The notes below the pieces were generated by a model. That model saw only the letters and a program-made list of their open reading frames with translations, was not told the origin of the DNA and did not search any database. A stretch of DNA of 64,000 nucleotides, from contig CM076190.1 in NCBI GenBank assembly GCA_038277395.1, positions 250,399,256-250,463,255 of the forward strand. Direction: 5' to 3'. The first letter of the stretch is position 1. The number at the start of each line of letters is the position of its first letter. Shown piece after piece: positions 12,801 through 23,175 of this stretch. Made by a program: the position numbers and the translations under genes. This stretch comes from Dryocosmus kuriphilus. Taxonomy: Eukaryota; Arthropoda; Insecta; Hymenoptera; Cynipidae.

Positions 12801-13641
12801 TGAGAAAGGGTTATTGTTACTTTGGCTAAGATTAAAGTGTGTTTTTTTCAAGGGTTTCTTGAAAGATATCCCAAGAAACTTTTTTTTTAAGTTATATTTG
12901 TGCGAAAAAAAATTCGTAATACGAGCAAGAGATTCCAATAGTAGTTGAAGTAGGAAAGTGATCACTCCCCATCTTATCCTTCTCCACCCTCCAAGAGCAC
13001 AGGGGCTCAAGGTTACCGGAGACTAGGGAGAGATCGATGGCAGATTTCGCTTGGTTGGGCCGGGTAAAGCAAGTGGGAGATCCGTCATTTAATATAATGA
13101 GGTTGGAAGCTAAGACTGAATTATTTAATCTGTTTCCGGCTGGGCAGGCATTATCACATCCCCAGGACTGGTGGTGGCAATTGAAGTCTCCGCCAATAAA
13201 CACGACTGGGAAATTTTCGGAGAATGAGTCAAAGAAGGTGTTCCAGTTTATGCCGTTAACTGTAGCTCTAGGATTTCTGTAGATATTAATAATCAATAAT
13301 TCGCCCCAACTAGAGGGAATAGAAATAGCCAGGGTATCTAATTGGTTGGGAAATTCGGGAACTTTTGATTCAGAAAAGACGATATCATTCCTAATAGCAA
13401 TAATAAGACCGCCACCAATTTGTTTGGGACGGTCTTTTCTAATTATGTTAAATTTCTTTAGAAAAAAATTATTTTTATCTTTTAGCCAGGTTTCGTTTAA
13501 TAAGATGACATCGTATTTGTGACTGATTCTCTCCAAGGATCCTTTTTTATTGATTACGCCACGGCAGTTCCATTGTAGAATTCTCAGCTTTACCAGATTA
13601 CCCATTTTGAATAGAAAAGAGAGTTTAGGGCTTCGAGGCAA
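9890..13641 (-). pseudogene. LINE ORF2: endonuclease, reverse transcriptase, RNase H (broken)
   Basis: On the - strand the endonuclease lies at about 13640-12900, with LRILQWNCRG, LNETWL, GGDFNCHH and MGSDHFP. A connecting segment follows with PPWWNEDC (about 12690). The reverse transcriptase has RPIALASCFLKLMERL (about 12010), LDVEAAYDRV (motif A, about 11800), GLPQGCVSSP and YADD (about 11550). RNase H has FFTDGSK (about 10650), TAEAIAICEAL and WIPGHKGIFGNELADKLAK (about 10310). A C-terminal CACGYETEDINHILWACP motif lies near 9960. Catalytic motifs are intact, but the frame changes near an A8 run at about 12905, near 12200, and between 12000 and 11770, where there are also stops. Further breaks lie around 10740-10835. 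ORF2 would have been about 1,250 residues. Confidence 0.88.
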
Positions 13642-15357
13642 TGGTAATCGGATTCTGGTTACTAAGTAGAGGGCTATTGAGTTGACCTAAAAGTCCACTG
13701 CTAAGAAGCGATAAGAGAGGAGCAAAGCGTTGGAGGAGAGTCATGAGAGATGCAATCATTTCTCTAAGGTTTTGGTTATTAAAATCGGTGTCGGAAGCAG
13801 GAAGGGGGGGGGGGGGGGGGGGGGGGGGGAAAGCGTTTGTAGGGCGGTTTTGAAGACAAACTCCATTTTCAAAAGGGCTTGGAGAACGAGAGTAGAAATG
13901 AGAGAAAGATTGCGATTGTTTTTGATTTGGCCTCTGTGAAGACGAAGGAGAAAGCGGGTTTGAGGTTCTAGAGTAGGAGGGGGTTTTATTAACAGCATGG
14001 TTATATTGTTGGGAGAACTCCGGACCAAAAGAGATTGAGTCAGCGTCAGTTTCTCCTAAAGATGGAAAATTTGAGAAGTTGAAATGGGGTGAGGAGGGCT
14101 CTGAAGATGTTCTTAAACAAGCAGCGTTGGCTGAGTCCATACTATGGCATCCTTGCGGAGACGCTTTTTCTCTTTTATAGAGAAATGCTGCTTTTTTGAC
14201 ACTAATGTCATGTTGCGCAGAAATTCTACGAATTTCCTTCTCATCCACGTATAAAGGGCATTGTTTGTTAACGGCCCAATGTGGACCTTTACAGTTAATG
14301 CAGATGGGAGATGAAGTTCTGTTAGGGCAATTTGGGTCTTCATGAGGTTTTTCCCCGCAGAATAAGCATCTTGGGTTTTTGCACTGGGCTTTTCACGTGG
14401 CCATGTCTAGCACAGCCGTAGCAGAGTTTTGGAGGAAGGATGTAAGGGATACCCTATATAAGGTGTAGTAGAATTTTATTTCTTGGGGGAGGGTTTGTCC
14501 ATCAAAAGTGACCAAGACGGTTTTTAAAGGAACCAGGTTGCCTTTTTCGTCTTTCTTCGATAGTCTGGAGGCGTCAAGAATTGGGATTGGAGATATGGCG
14601 TTAGCTTTTAACTCGTCCATAGAAAGGTCTGTAGGAATGCCTTTAATGATACCAATACGAGATACCCTGTAATTGGGAATGAATGCGCTAAGTATGGGGC
14701 ATACCGTTTGTAGGTTGTCAACTATGCGGTTGGCACCTGCACTAGATTTGCATAACACGGTCAATCTACTTTTTCCCCTTTTTTTTTATATCTACCACCA
14801 CTTTGTTAAAGGCTTTGTGTAAGATTTCCCCTACATTACATGGGTCCATAGGGTTTTCTTCCCCGGAATCAACTTCGATAGAGTAGGGGCCTCTGTTTGA
14901 GAGAGAATATCTGTTTTTAAGTCTGGGCGACCGAAAGGAGTTTGGGGTTGAGTTGGACTCGGTAAGTCTGACCTTGGTGATGAGTGAGTTCTTACTCTCG
15001 TTAGTTTCTTGACTCTTCCTTTTGGTACCCGTGTTCGTTTTGGTAGCATTTGAGAGAGGAGGAAGAATTTTATTAGAGGGATACGGATTGGGAGAGCCCT
15101 CGATTTTTTTTTGGAGCCTGGTTAAGGGTCTCAAGGTTTAGGGATGGAGTTTGATTTGTTTCCATGTCCTCTTCGGTTCTATCATTTTGGAGATTATGGA
15201 GGTTATTAGGGATTTCATTCTGCGTGGAGCCAAACTCAGCTTGAAGTCTTTCTATGTCCAATTTCAAAACATCTTGATTAATTTCACAATCAATATTAAT
15301 GTCCCCGTCTACCGACCCCATGCTCTGAAAAACACCCAGGCCGCAAGCGGCCGGCAC
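13625..15357 (-). pseudogene. LINE ORF1: gag-like nucleic-acid-binding protein (broken)
   Basis: This - strand frame is split into at least four pieces. The N-terminal part is acidic and polar (15357-15073). A Ser/Lys-rich piece follows (15134-14766). Then comes a domain with VSRIGIIKGIPTDLSMDELK and TVLVTFDG (14764-14393), typical of LINE and gag-like ORF1 proteins. Zinc knuckles follow with CYGCARHGHV, CLFCGEKPHEDPNCPNR and CINCKGPHWAVNKQCP (about 14440-14260). A Pro- and Ser-rich tail ends at 13625. A G-tract of about 25 bases (13806-13830) falls in the tail and reads as polyproline. Frames break near 15100, 14765 and 14400. It overlaps the start of ORF2 by a few codons. Confidence 0.82.
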
Positions 15358-15565
15358 AACAGCGAAAGACCCACCTGAACTTTGTGAGAAGATATCACTA
15401 TCTAGAGCAAAATCAATACACTCTTCTGTTAGGGAAGCTTCCTTTCCTTCAGAACTAAGTCAGGAAGGTACTCCAAAGTCCAATGCAAGCAAGCAAACAC
15501 TCGAACAACAAATCAAAGATATTCTTTGCAACTGCACAGTGCACCGCGCCAAACACTCGAATATC

Positions 15566-15578
15566 AAGAAGGTAATAT
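15566..15578 (+). repeat. Target-site duplication (right copy) with duplicate splice donor
   Basis: Second copy of AAGAAGGTAATAT. It recreates the exon end and GT donor of FAM76, 6.1 kb downstream of the real one. The following bases (TAGAATAAAAG) should be the original continuation of the intron. Confidence 0.85.
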
Positions 15579-16446
15579 TAGAATAAAAGTGAGTTAAATC
15601 TCATCTCTGGTTAAATGTTAATTTTACTTTAAGGCCATGTAACACGGTGCGATTCCTACTTTATCGACATTTTTTGGGACCAACTTACGTCCACACGAAA
15701 TAAGATATGGAATTCAAAATTTGGAAAACTAAATAAGAAGCACTAAGGATCGTTTATCTGATCCTAAAATTTTATAATTACAAAAAAGGACTCTTATGAT
15801 AGCTTGCATTATTCACGAGAAAAAGTAGAATTTTTTTTTTAAATCTAAAAAATATTATGAAAACCAGACTAGCTTTTTCAAATAATAAAGGTTCGTTATG
15901 TTTTATAGAACTTCGTAATTTAAACAAAAAACTATTTTAAATTATTGAAAACAACCTTTATTTTGGACTGATATAAGAGTTTCCAATTTTTAGCAAAAAA
16001 ATGTATTTCTTCATAATTATGCGCAGAAATTTTCAATTTTGTAAAAAAAAAACATGACAAATTATAGCTAGCTTTTTTAAATAATAAATTTTTGTTCTTT
16101 TTAATAGATGTTCGTAAATTAAAAAAATATTACTATTTAAAATTATGAAAAACCAAACCTTTATTGAAAGATTTTCCGATTTTTGTTCGCAGAAAATTGT
16201 ATTTGTAATTTCAAAAAAAAAAAAAATTGTAAAGAATTACAATCAGCTTCTTTCTAAAAAAGAAAAAAACTTTTTAAAATTATAAAAAACTAAGCCTCTA
16301 TTTTGGAATGATAGATTTAACAATTTTTAGCAGCAAATTTATATTTTTTTCTTAAAAAATTATGAGAAATTTCAACATGCTGTTTCAAACCATAAAAATC
16401 ATATTAAAAAAATAATAATTAAAAGTAAATAAAAGTAAATAAATAA
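15579..16446. other. AT-rich intron with one MITE-end fragment (15648-15793)
   Basis: Intron 2 resumes here. Positions 15648-15793 match one arm of the MITE family at 17889-18197, with words GATTCCTACTTTATCGACAT, CCAACTTACGTCCACACGAA and CGTTTATCTGATCCTAAAAT. The rest is low-complexity AT-rich sequence with loosely repeated AAATTATGAAAAAC words and no coding signal. Confidence 0.7.
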
Positions 16447-16998
16447 CACACGATTCCTACCTTACCGACATTTTTTTGGGTCTAATTTTTTGTCCAACTT
16501 ACGTCCACATGAAATGAGATATGGAGTTGAAAATTTGGGAAACTAAATAAGGAGCACTAAGGAACGTTTATCTGGTCCTAAATTTTTATAATTACAAAAA
16601 AGGCCTGTTACTCTTTTCTAATAAAAAAGTCAAATCTTGAAAAAAGATCAAGACAGGATTCTCACTTTAACGTTCAAAATAATTGCTAAAAAATAAATAA
16701 TGCTCTACTTGAAGCTGAAAAGTTTCAAAGAATTAAAAATGCGATTAGATTTGGACAAAACACAAAAAAAATAAATAAAAATTTTTTTCTAAAAAAAATT
16801 TGAAAAAACAAAAAAACCAGAAAAAAAAACCCCAAAAAAATGGAGGAAAGAATAAGAAGGCAACCAACCAAAACCCCTTCCTTCTCTTTTTTTCTTTAGT
16901 CCTCTTTTTTTATTTATCTTTTAATTTTCTTATTCTAACAAAATTATTTTAAAAAAAGTAAGTTGGTCCCCAAAAGAATGTCGGTAAAGTAGGAATTG
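16447..16998 (+). mobile_element. MITE copy with expanded interior
   Basis: The left end matches the MITE at 17889-18197 (CGATTCCTACCTTACCGACA, then CGTTTATCTGGTCCTAAA). The right end carries only the outer part of the opposite arm (AAGTTGGTCCCCAAAAGAAT, then GTCGGTAAAGTAGGAATT). Between them is a purine/pyrimidine-rich interior with a Lys-codon-like A-run and CCCCTTCCTTCTC. The interior resembles the polypurine foldback at 20266-20467 and the stretch at 29367-29587. Confidence 0.7.
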
Positions 16999-17888
16999 GT
17001 TGACGTAGTAAGTGTGTGTCACCAATTTTCACGCCTTTCAAGTTTCAACTAAAAATCCGATAAAATAAAATAAATCATTATCATTTTAAATCATATTTAA
17101 TATGTATTCATTTTTTCGAAAAGATTTTCATCACCGCAAAAATGATTTTTATGTCATAAAAGGTAATGAATGTCTTCTTCATACAACGCATTTTTTAAAA
17201 ATTTTGAACAAATTACGAGAAAGTGTTTTTTAAATATTAAATTTGACTTTATTCCCGGTTGTATTTTGGTACAAAAAAGTGGAATTTTTGCAAAAAAACT
17301 TTTATTTTATTTTGCGTTTTTCTGAAAAACAAACCTTAAAATTCAAATACTTAACTTCGCAGAATTATTTTTCCTAACTCCGAGAAATTCTAGAAATTTG
17401 TGATTTCTTAAAAAAAAATATGAAAGAATGAAACTAGTTTCAACTCATAAACTTTGCTCATTTTTTAAAAATATCGTAATTAAAAAAAGTTACTGTTTAA
17501 AATTTTGAAAAACTAAGCATTTATTATTTAAATTATTTTTTATTACATAACCTTTATTTTTGTTATTGTTTGTAGAAAAATATTGACTAAATATTCAACT
17601 TTTCGAAAAATGATTTGCATCGCATAAAGATTACAGAATATCTTCTGTATAATTATGCTAAAACATTTTTTTTTAAATTGGACACATGAAGACATTTTTT
17701 TTTCATTTTAATTAAATTTGACTTTTATTTCCGGTTGAATTTTGATACAAAAATGAAAAAAATAGATTAAAAACAAATTATCTTATTTTATTTTGAATTT
17801 TTTTGAAAAACAGAATTTATAATTCAAACACTCATAAATGAAATAAAGAAAATAAAGAAAATAAATAAATTAATAAAATAAATAACAC
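16999..17888. other. AT-rich intronic sequence, two related halves
   Basis: No gene. About 17040-17340 and 17520-17840 share ordered words (ATTCA.TTTTCGAAAA, TTTGCATCGCATAAA or TTTTTATGTCATAAAAG, AATATCTTCT.TATA, TTGACTTTATTCCGGTTG), so one half looks like a diverged duplicate of the other. Confidence 0.5.
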
Positions 17889-18197
17889 GCACGATTCCTA
17901 CTTTACCGACATTTTTTTGGGACCACCTTACGTCCACACGAAATGAGATATGGAGTTGAAAATTTGGGAAACTAAATAAAAAGCATTAATGAATGTTTAT
18001 CTGGTCCTAAAATTTTATAATTACAAAAAAAGTGAGAAAAAAAACTTTGCCAAAAAAAATTGTTTGTAATTATGAAAATTTAGGACCAGATAAACGTTCC
18101 TTATTGCTTTTTATATACATTCCCAAATTTTCAATTCTATATCTTAGTTCGTGTAGACGTAAGCTCCCCCAAAAAATTTCGGTAATGTAGAAATTGT
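17889..18197 (+). mobile_element. MITE, complete foldback copy
   Basis: About 310 bp and almost entirely two inverted arms. The left arm runs from ACGATTCCTACTTTACCGAC through CGTCCACACGAAATGAGATA to TTTATCTGGTCCTAAAATTT. The right arm repeats this in reverse complement and ends GGTAATGTAGAAATTGT. The short middle is an A/T-rich loop near 18040. The left flank is an AATAAATAAC-type run that also precedes the copies at 16447 and 37310. There is no coding capacity. The superfamily is unassigned. Confidence 0.85.
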
Positions 18198-18645
18198 TAA
18201 GTTAAAAAAACTTAAATTATCAACAAAAAAGAGTGAACTTTAATTAAGAAGAAGAAATAGAGAGGAAGAGAGAGAAATAATTATATTTTAAAAAAAATTA
18301 ATTTTCAGCGCAATGGTTTAATTCTTAACTATAAAAAGAGCAATTTTTAAAAAAATATTTTAGTTTGTAACTAAAGTAGATGAATTCTCGAACAAAAGCG
18401 TTATTGTTGACTCAAATGAAAAAATATTATTTTTCGCCCAGAAAAAGATGAATTACCAAAAATGGTTAAATTTTAAACAAAGCATTAACTTTGAACCAAA
18501 AACATTTGGATTTTCAACCAAAAAAAATTAACTTTTAAACAAAATATTTGAATTTCTCATAAAAAGAAGTATGAATTTATCAAGCAAAAATATTTGAATA
18601 ATTATCAATAAAAAAAAGGAATTTTCAAAAAAACACTAAAAAAAT
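18198..18645. repeat. Degenerate AACAAAA/GAATTTTCAA-type AT-rich repeat
   Basis: Loose tandem words such as AATTTTCAACCAAAAAAA and AACTTTTAAACAAAATATTTG at about 30-36 bp spacing. The same style of sequence fills 31413-31870, 34641-34864 and 36128-36203. No gene seen. Confidence 0.55.
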
Positions 18646-19330
18646 GTAACGGGAAATGTGTTTTGAAATCCCGTGAATCCCGTTTTTCTGTGATCCCTTG
18701 AAATCCCTTAAAATATTTGAAATTTTTCGAAAATCGCTTAAATTTTGATGTTTTGAAATCCTTTAAAATCTTTAGAAATCTTTAAAATCTTCTGAAATTC
18801 CTTAAAGCTTTTTTTTAATCCATTGAAATCCTTAGAAATCCTTAGAAATTCCTTAAAATCTTTTAAATGCGTAGAAAGTTCTTTAAAATCTCTTGGAATC
18901 TTTAAAACTCTCACAGAATTCTAAATCCCTTGAAACCCTTCAAAATCACTTAAAATATTTTCATTTTTTCTGGAATCGCTTGAAATATTTTTATATTCCT
19001 TAAAATCAATAATAATCTTGAAAATCATATGAAATCCTTTAAATAATGTAAAGCTCCTTTAAAAATTTGGAACTTTGATATTGCTGAAAATCTTGTTTCT
19101 ATGAAATCTTTCAAATTTCCTTGAAATTTTTTAAATGCCTTAAAAACATTGAAATCCTCGGAAATCCAATAATATCCATTGATCTCGTGACATTTTTTGA
19201 AATCTCTTGAATAAATTCCCTTCAAATCGTTGAAATTCTTTGGAAAGCGCTTGAATTTTATGGTTTTGCAATCCATTAAAATCTTTAAAAACCTTCAAAT
19301 CTTCAAAAATTGCTCGTAAAAAGCTACCTA
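18646..19330. repeat. Short-period GAAATCCTTAAAATC repeat (satellite B relative)
   Basis: Degenerate tandem words GAAATCCTTTAAAATC, CCTTGAAATC and AAAATCTTTAGAAATC with a period near 10-20 bp. Small open frames on the - strand (19025-19334) have the biased Phe/Lys/Asp content of the repeat and no family resemblance. Confidence 0.75.
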
Positions 19331-19684
19331 ACAATATTTTGATTTGATGTTTTTTTATAAAAAAAAAAAAATTAGGAAAGAATGAAATTGAAAAATGTTT
19401 TGATTATTAATTTTAATTTTACTTTTATCCAATGTATAAACAAAAATATATTACTTTTCTTTAGAAATAATTTAGAAATAATTTAATAATTAATTTAATA
19501 ATTACATTTTATAATTTAATAAATAATAATCTTTTATTAAATTTTTCAAGATTTAAAAAAATTGTTTCAGTTTTCACCCCTCTCAATTAGTCAAAGTCGA
19601 GACATTTTTAAATTTAAATTGGGAACGTTACCCTTAATACGAATTTTTTTTAAATAGAATAAAATCTTAATTTGGTTTTTCTAG
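19331..19684. other. AT-rich end of FAM76 intron 2
   Basis: Nothing recognisable apart from homopolymer and AATAATTTAATAATT runs. It ends in TTTGGTTTTTCTAG, the acceptor of the next FAM76 exon. Confidence 0.6.
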
Positions 19685-19821
19685 GTTGATGGAAAACTAC
19701 TTTGTTGGCTCTGTACTCTTTCCTACAAGCGCGCTCTCGCAAAAACAAAGCAAACAGAATCAGAAAGACGAGCTCACTTGAAATTGGCTCAACAAAGAGC
19801 TGCGAAGCACAAAGAACAAAG
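19685..19821 (+). CDS. FAM76: FAM76 exon, CWLC motif and basic linker
   Basis: Phase 0 after the previous exon. It encodes VDGKLLCWLCTLSYKRALAK, then a Lys/Arg/Gln-rich stretch ending KHKEQ plus two bases of an Arg codon. VDGKLLCWLCTLSYKR is a signature of FAM76 and carries the last CxxC pair. The acceptor is TTTTTCTAG at 19676-19684 and the donor is AAAG|GTAATT at 19822. The polyhistidine tract of vertebrate FAM76B, which follows this region in that protein, is absent. A 3'-tail fragment of a SINE/LINE sits about 25 bp past the donor. Confidence 0.96.
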
Positions 19822-19845
19822 GTAATTTTGTTTAGTTGTATATTA

Positions 19846-19900
19846 ATTCTTACTCCCTCCCTTTTACGAGTTTTGAGAGTCTTCCAGAACAATGACAAAA
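19846..19900 (-). mobile_element. SINE/LINE 3'-tail fragment
   Basis: The reverse complement reads GTCATTGTTCTGGAAGACTC then TCAAAACTCGTAAAAGGGAG. This matches the tail of the SINE at 3775-4104 and, more loosely, the 3' end of the LINE at 52159-53567. No body is attached, so it is a severely 5'-truncated insertion or a remnant. Confidence 0.75.
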
Positions 19901-19970
19901 AAATGTGTTTTTGATGTCAAGGTTGTTGACCAGGTATAGAATTAATTTCTTGATGTTAATGTTAAAACCC

Positions 19971-20162
19971 CACGTGCTAAATTATCCAGTTTGTGAAAAA
20001 ATTCTCTCTAGCTCCGTTGGGAATCGAACCCAGGTCTTCAGATTGCCGGTCTGGTACACTAACCCATTTAAGAGGATTTAAAGCACCATCTGAAGACCTG
20101 GGTTCGATTCCCAGCGGGGCTGGCGAGAATTTTTTTCACAAATTAGATAATTTAGCGCATGG
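19971..20162. repeat. tRNA-like palindrome, family 1
   Basis: Two inverted arms of about 75 bp (19971-20045 and 20087-20162) around a 40-bp loop. Each arm runs from GTGCTAAATTATC through TTTGTGAAAAAAATTCTC into a tRNA-like 3' half. In the left arm the tRNA-like part reads on the - strand (20011-20076): GGTTCGATTCC (perfect box B), a T-arm, and an anticodon-like hairpin with loop CCGGCAA. The right arm repeats the T-arm half on the + strand. The acceptor halves do not pair, so this is not a working tRNA gene. Confidence 0.8.
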
Positions 20163-20265
20163 AATAGTAACAAATTAATTTAGAAAATGTATGGGCTTAA
20201 AAAGAAAGTTCCGTTTCGTTGAGATTGTTCTTTTTAAAAAACAAGCATCTAACGATCAACTTTGG

Positions 20266-20467
20266 ATCACACTATCTCAAACGTCTTCAATAAAAATACA
20301 TTTAAAAAAAAGAAGAAGGTCATCTTTTTTTATTTTTATTTTTTGGTTGGGATTTAAGAAATAAAAATAGAAAAAGTCGAGAGAAAAAAAAGAAGGAAGG
20401 GGGTTTGGAGGTTATATTTTCCTTCCTCGTTTTCATTTTTGACTGAAAACGCTTGAGATAGTGTGAT
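20266..20467. mobile_element. Short foldback element with polypurine core, copy 1
   Basis: The ends are inverted: ATCACACTATCTCAAACGTC at the left and a matching CGCTTGAGATAGTGTGAT at the right. The core is a purine-rich strand with GAAGGAAGGGGGTTTGGAGG followed by pyrimidine-rich TTTTCCTTCCTC, so it can also fold internally. A second copy without the right end lies at 36609-36845. Related cores occur at 16830-16930 and 29370-29480. No coding capacity. Confidence 0.75.
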
Positions 20468-20544
20468 AGCATTTGTCTTCTTAGACAAATCTTTGAATTT
20501 TCAATAGAAAACGATATTTTTTCAAACAAAAATATAATAATCGT

Positions 20545-23175
20545 AATCCAGAGTTTTTTAATGGTCAGTTGGGGGTAAATAGTAACGCGTCAGTTAATTG
20601 TGCGACGTTTCACCAGCTTTTCTCACATCACAAAGGAATTAAAAGTGACAATAAAATTTTAGAAATATTAATTACCATTTTGGTCCAGATTTTTACATTG
20701 ATAAATTCAATGAGTCAAGCGCGGAAAGGCATAATAAATATTACACTGAGTAAAAACGATACAACTACGACTGAGCGAATGATGATAAGTACAAGTTTAT
20801 AATACACCATGACTGGCTATGTGCGTGTGAATGATTAGGTATCAAAGAATCTGTGTGTGTAAGTGAATGAGAAATTAAGAATTTTTGTGATGAATAGGGA
20901 AGTATATAAAATTGAATGAGTGGGTATTCTCTTTTTTTATTTATACTACTCGGATTGCTCTTGATGTGAATCATCTCAGAAATTAGACGTTTTTTATAAC
21001 TAGATTCAAAATCTAATATTTTGGCATTATTCCAATCAAATTTGTGGTTCAATTTAGTCTGATGTATATTGATCACAGATTCTTTTTTCCCATATTTTTC
21101 ATGTTCATTAACACGAGTTTTTAAAGATCTCTTTGTTTTACCTACATAAGAAGCATCGCTTTGCATGTAAGTTTGTAAACCAAATTGGTACGGTCCCATT
21201 TTCCAGTGGAATCTTTACCGAGTTTTATAATAGACTTTAAAGAAGGCTTAAGTAACGGTAACGTTGCTACATTGATTTTTTTAAATATCATTGGATAATT
21301 TATAAAAAATGTTCGGTATGAATGGAAGACAAACTTTCAGTTGTTGCGAAAAATTTCGGTTGCGTAAACCGAATAAAAAAAATTTCTTTGGTGAATATTC
21401 GATTGCATTCATTCGAGTTTTTGTATCTTTGTTAATAAACGTAACAGGATAGTCATTTTTAATTAAGATTTGTGTAACAATTTGAAGATTTTGTTAATGG
21501 AGTTTTTTATGAGATCACTTTATAGTCCTATCGATCAGATTGAATACAACATTTCTTTTCATTTTTTATGGATGACCTGAAAAATAGTTCATGATTCTAT
21601 CTGATGAAGTGGGTTTTTGATACCAATTGGTAATAATACAATTGTTTTTCCTAAGTAGAGTTAGATCAAGAAAATTTATACTATTGTTGTTTTCTAATTC
21701 AGAAGTGAATTGCAGTTCTTTTTTGTAGGAATTAAAGGTGTCGATAACCAGGTTAATGTCATCTTTTTTTATACACAGAATGGTATCGTCCACATAGCGA
21801 TAGTAAAAAAGGGGAACACAACCGTAAGTGACTTTTAACTTTTTTAAACAACTAGTTTCCAGGTCATCCGTGACAATGTCTGCGAATAAAGGTGAAATCG
21901 GGGAGTCCATGGGTGTCCCTTCGATTTGTTGATATACAGAGTGATCGAAAACGAAATAAGTGTTGTTAGAAAGAAATTGGGTACAATTTCTGAATTCTTC
22001 AAAAGATATCTTGCAAATATTTTCAGTTTGATGGTATCGTTTGTCAAGACTTTCAAGAACTAGAGAGCGCGGAATGTTTGTTAATAATGAGCAACATCCA
22101 AAGATAAAAGGACGTAGTCATTATCAATTGTAAGTTTATTTAATTTCTCTTTTAATTCATAGCTATTGTTGATATGTGAAAGTGGAGCTTTTATCGCATT
22201 TTGTAATTCATTGTAAATCACTTTGGCTAAAAAATATGTAGGACTATTAACAAGTGAAACTATCAGACGAAGTGGTACGTCCTTTTTATACACTTTTGGA
22301 AGTCCGTAGAATTTTGCTAGAGTAGTGGCAGTAAGAGTCAATTGATTTTGATGGTATATACATATATCTTAAGAGTTCATTGTCATTTAAGTTTCTGAGT
22401 ATTTCAGAAGTATTAGTTTGTAACAATTTTGAAGGATTTGTTTTTACTGTAATATAAATCTTTTTGTTGTAATCAGTTTCGTTTAGACCTTTAAGATTTC
22501 CCTTATCTACATTAGTAAAGACAATATTGGGATTGTCGTGAAGAAAGGTTTTTGTGATTTTTAAATTCTTAGCGAATTCTCTGCCATTACTCACATCTAG
22601 TTTTTGGAGGGAAGATTCGATGTTCTTAATAATACTAATAACATCATGTTTTGAAATTTTGGATGTTGTACAGTAGTTTTGTCCTAAGGAGACAGTTTCG
22701 ATAACTTTTCTCGGTATTTGTTTATCAAATTCTTAACACAGTTATGTTTATTCAAAATTTTATGTTGATTCTTAACGAGCGATAAATTTTCGAATTTCTT
22801 TTTACATTTGAAGTTACAATTATGTAGAATATTGTGAAATTTTGCTTCCGATAATTTGTAAGAATTTGTCAACAGCATCTTTTCCTAAATTTGAATTAAG
22901 AATTTTATTTTCAGTATAAGAAAAACGCTTTTTTTAAAATTCTATATGGAAGCTTATATCTGGAATGTCCAATTTTAGAAGTTTGAAACTCAAATAGTTC
23001 ATATTATTGAACCTGTTTTTACAAGTGTTACTAAGAAAGGAAACGTTCGTTTGTTGATGCTTACGTAAATTTTTTATATGTAGTGGTATGATGTCACACC
23101 TGCATCTGAAAAGAAAACGTCGTTGAGAGGTAGCTTCAGCCAGATGTCTATTTATAGAAGTAAAATCTTTTAGGT
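20545..23175 (-). pseudogene. Penelope-like element, family 1, - strand copy (broken)
   Basis: Read on the - strand from 23175 down. The N-terminal region has NRHLAEATSQRRFLFRCRC (about 23120-23150) and DIPDISFHIEF. A linker follows (22878-22286). Reverse transcriptase pieces are YGLPKVYKKDVPLRLIVS (about 22300), LSLDVAHY (motif A Asp present, 22100), TPMDSPISPLF and YYRYVDDTILC (motif C, about 21800), then INFLDLTL. The C-terminal GIY-YIG endonuclease region has SYVGKTKRSLKTRVNEHEK (about 21140) and IHIKSNPSSINKK. The frame is split into at least six parts by stops and shifts. GIY-YIG after the reverse transcriptase is diagnostic of Penelope-like elements, which prime at nicked DNA. The 3' untranslated region ends at about 20545 (read as CTCTGGATTA). 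Confidence 0.9.

Larger units (their letters stand above)
9457..15565 (-). mobile_element. I-type non-LTR retrotransposon (LINE), decayed, in FAM76 intron 2
   Basis: About 6.1 kb, antisense to the host gene, bounded by a 13-bp target duplication. Reading along the - strand it has a 5' leader, a gag-like ORF1 with zinc knuckles, then ORF2 with apurinic endonuclease, reverse transcriptase, RNase H and a C-terminal Cys/His motif. A 3' untranslated region of about 430 bp ends with an A-rich tail at 9457. RNase H after the reverse transcriptase places it among the I/Jockey-related clades that keep RNase H; I cannot name the exact clade. Several stops and frameshifts show it is inactive, yet both ends are present, so it arrived full length. 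Confidence 0.9.

Noticed and set aside
13730..14028. Frames with polyproline or polyglycine across 13800-13830
   Set aside because: They read a long G run inside LINE ORF1 in alternative frames. The gag-like frame explains the region.
20011..20076. A functional tRNA gene in the 19971-20162 palindrome
   Set aside because: Box B and a T-arm are good, but no acceptor stem pairs and the anticodon loop lacks U33.
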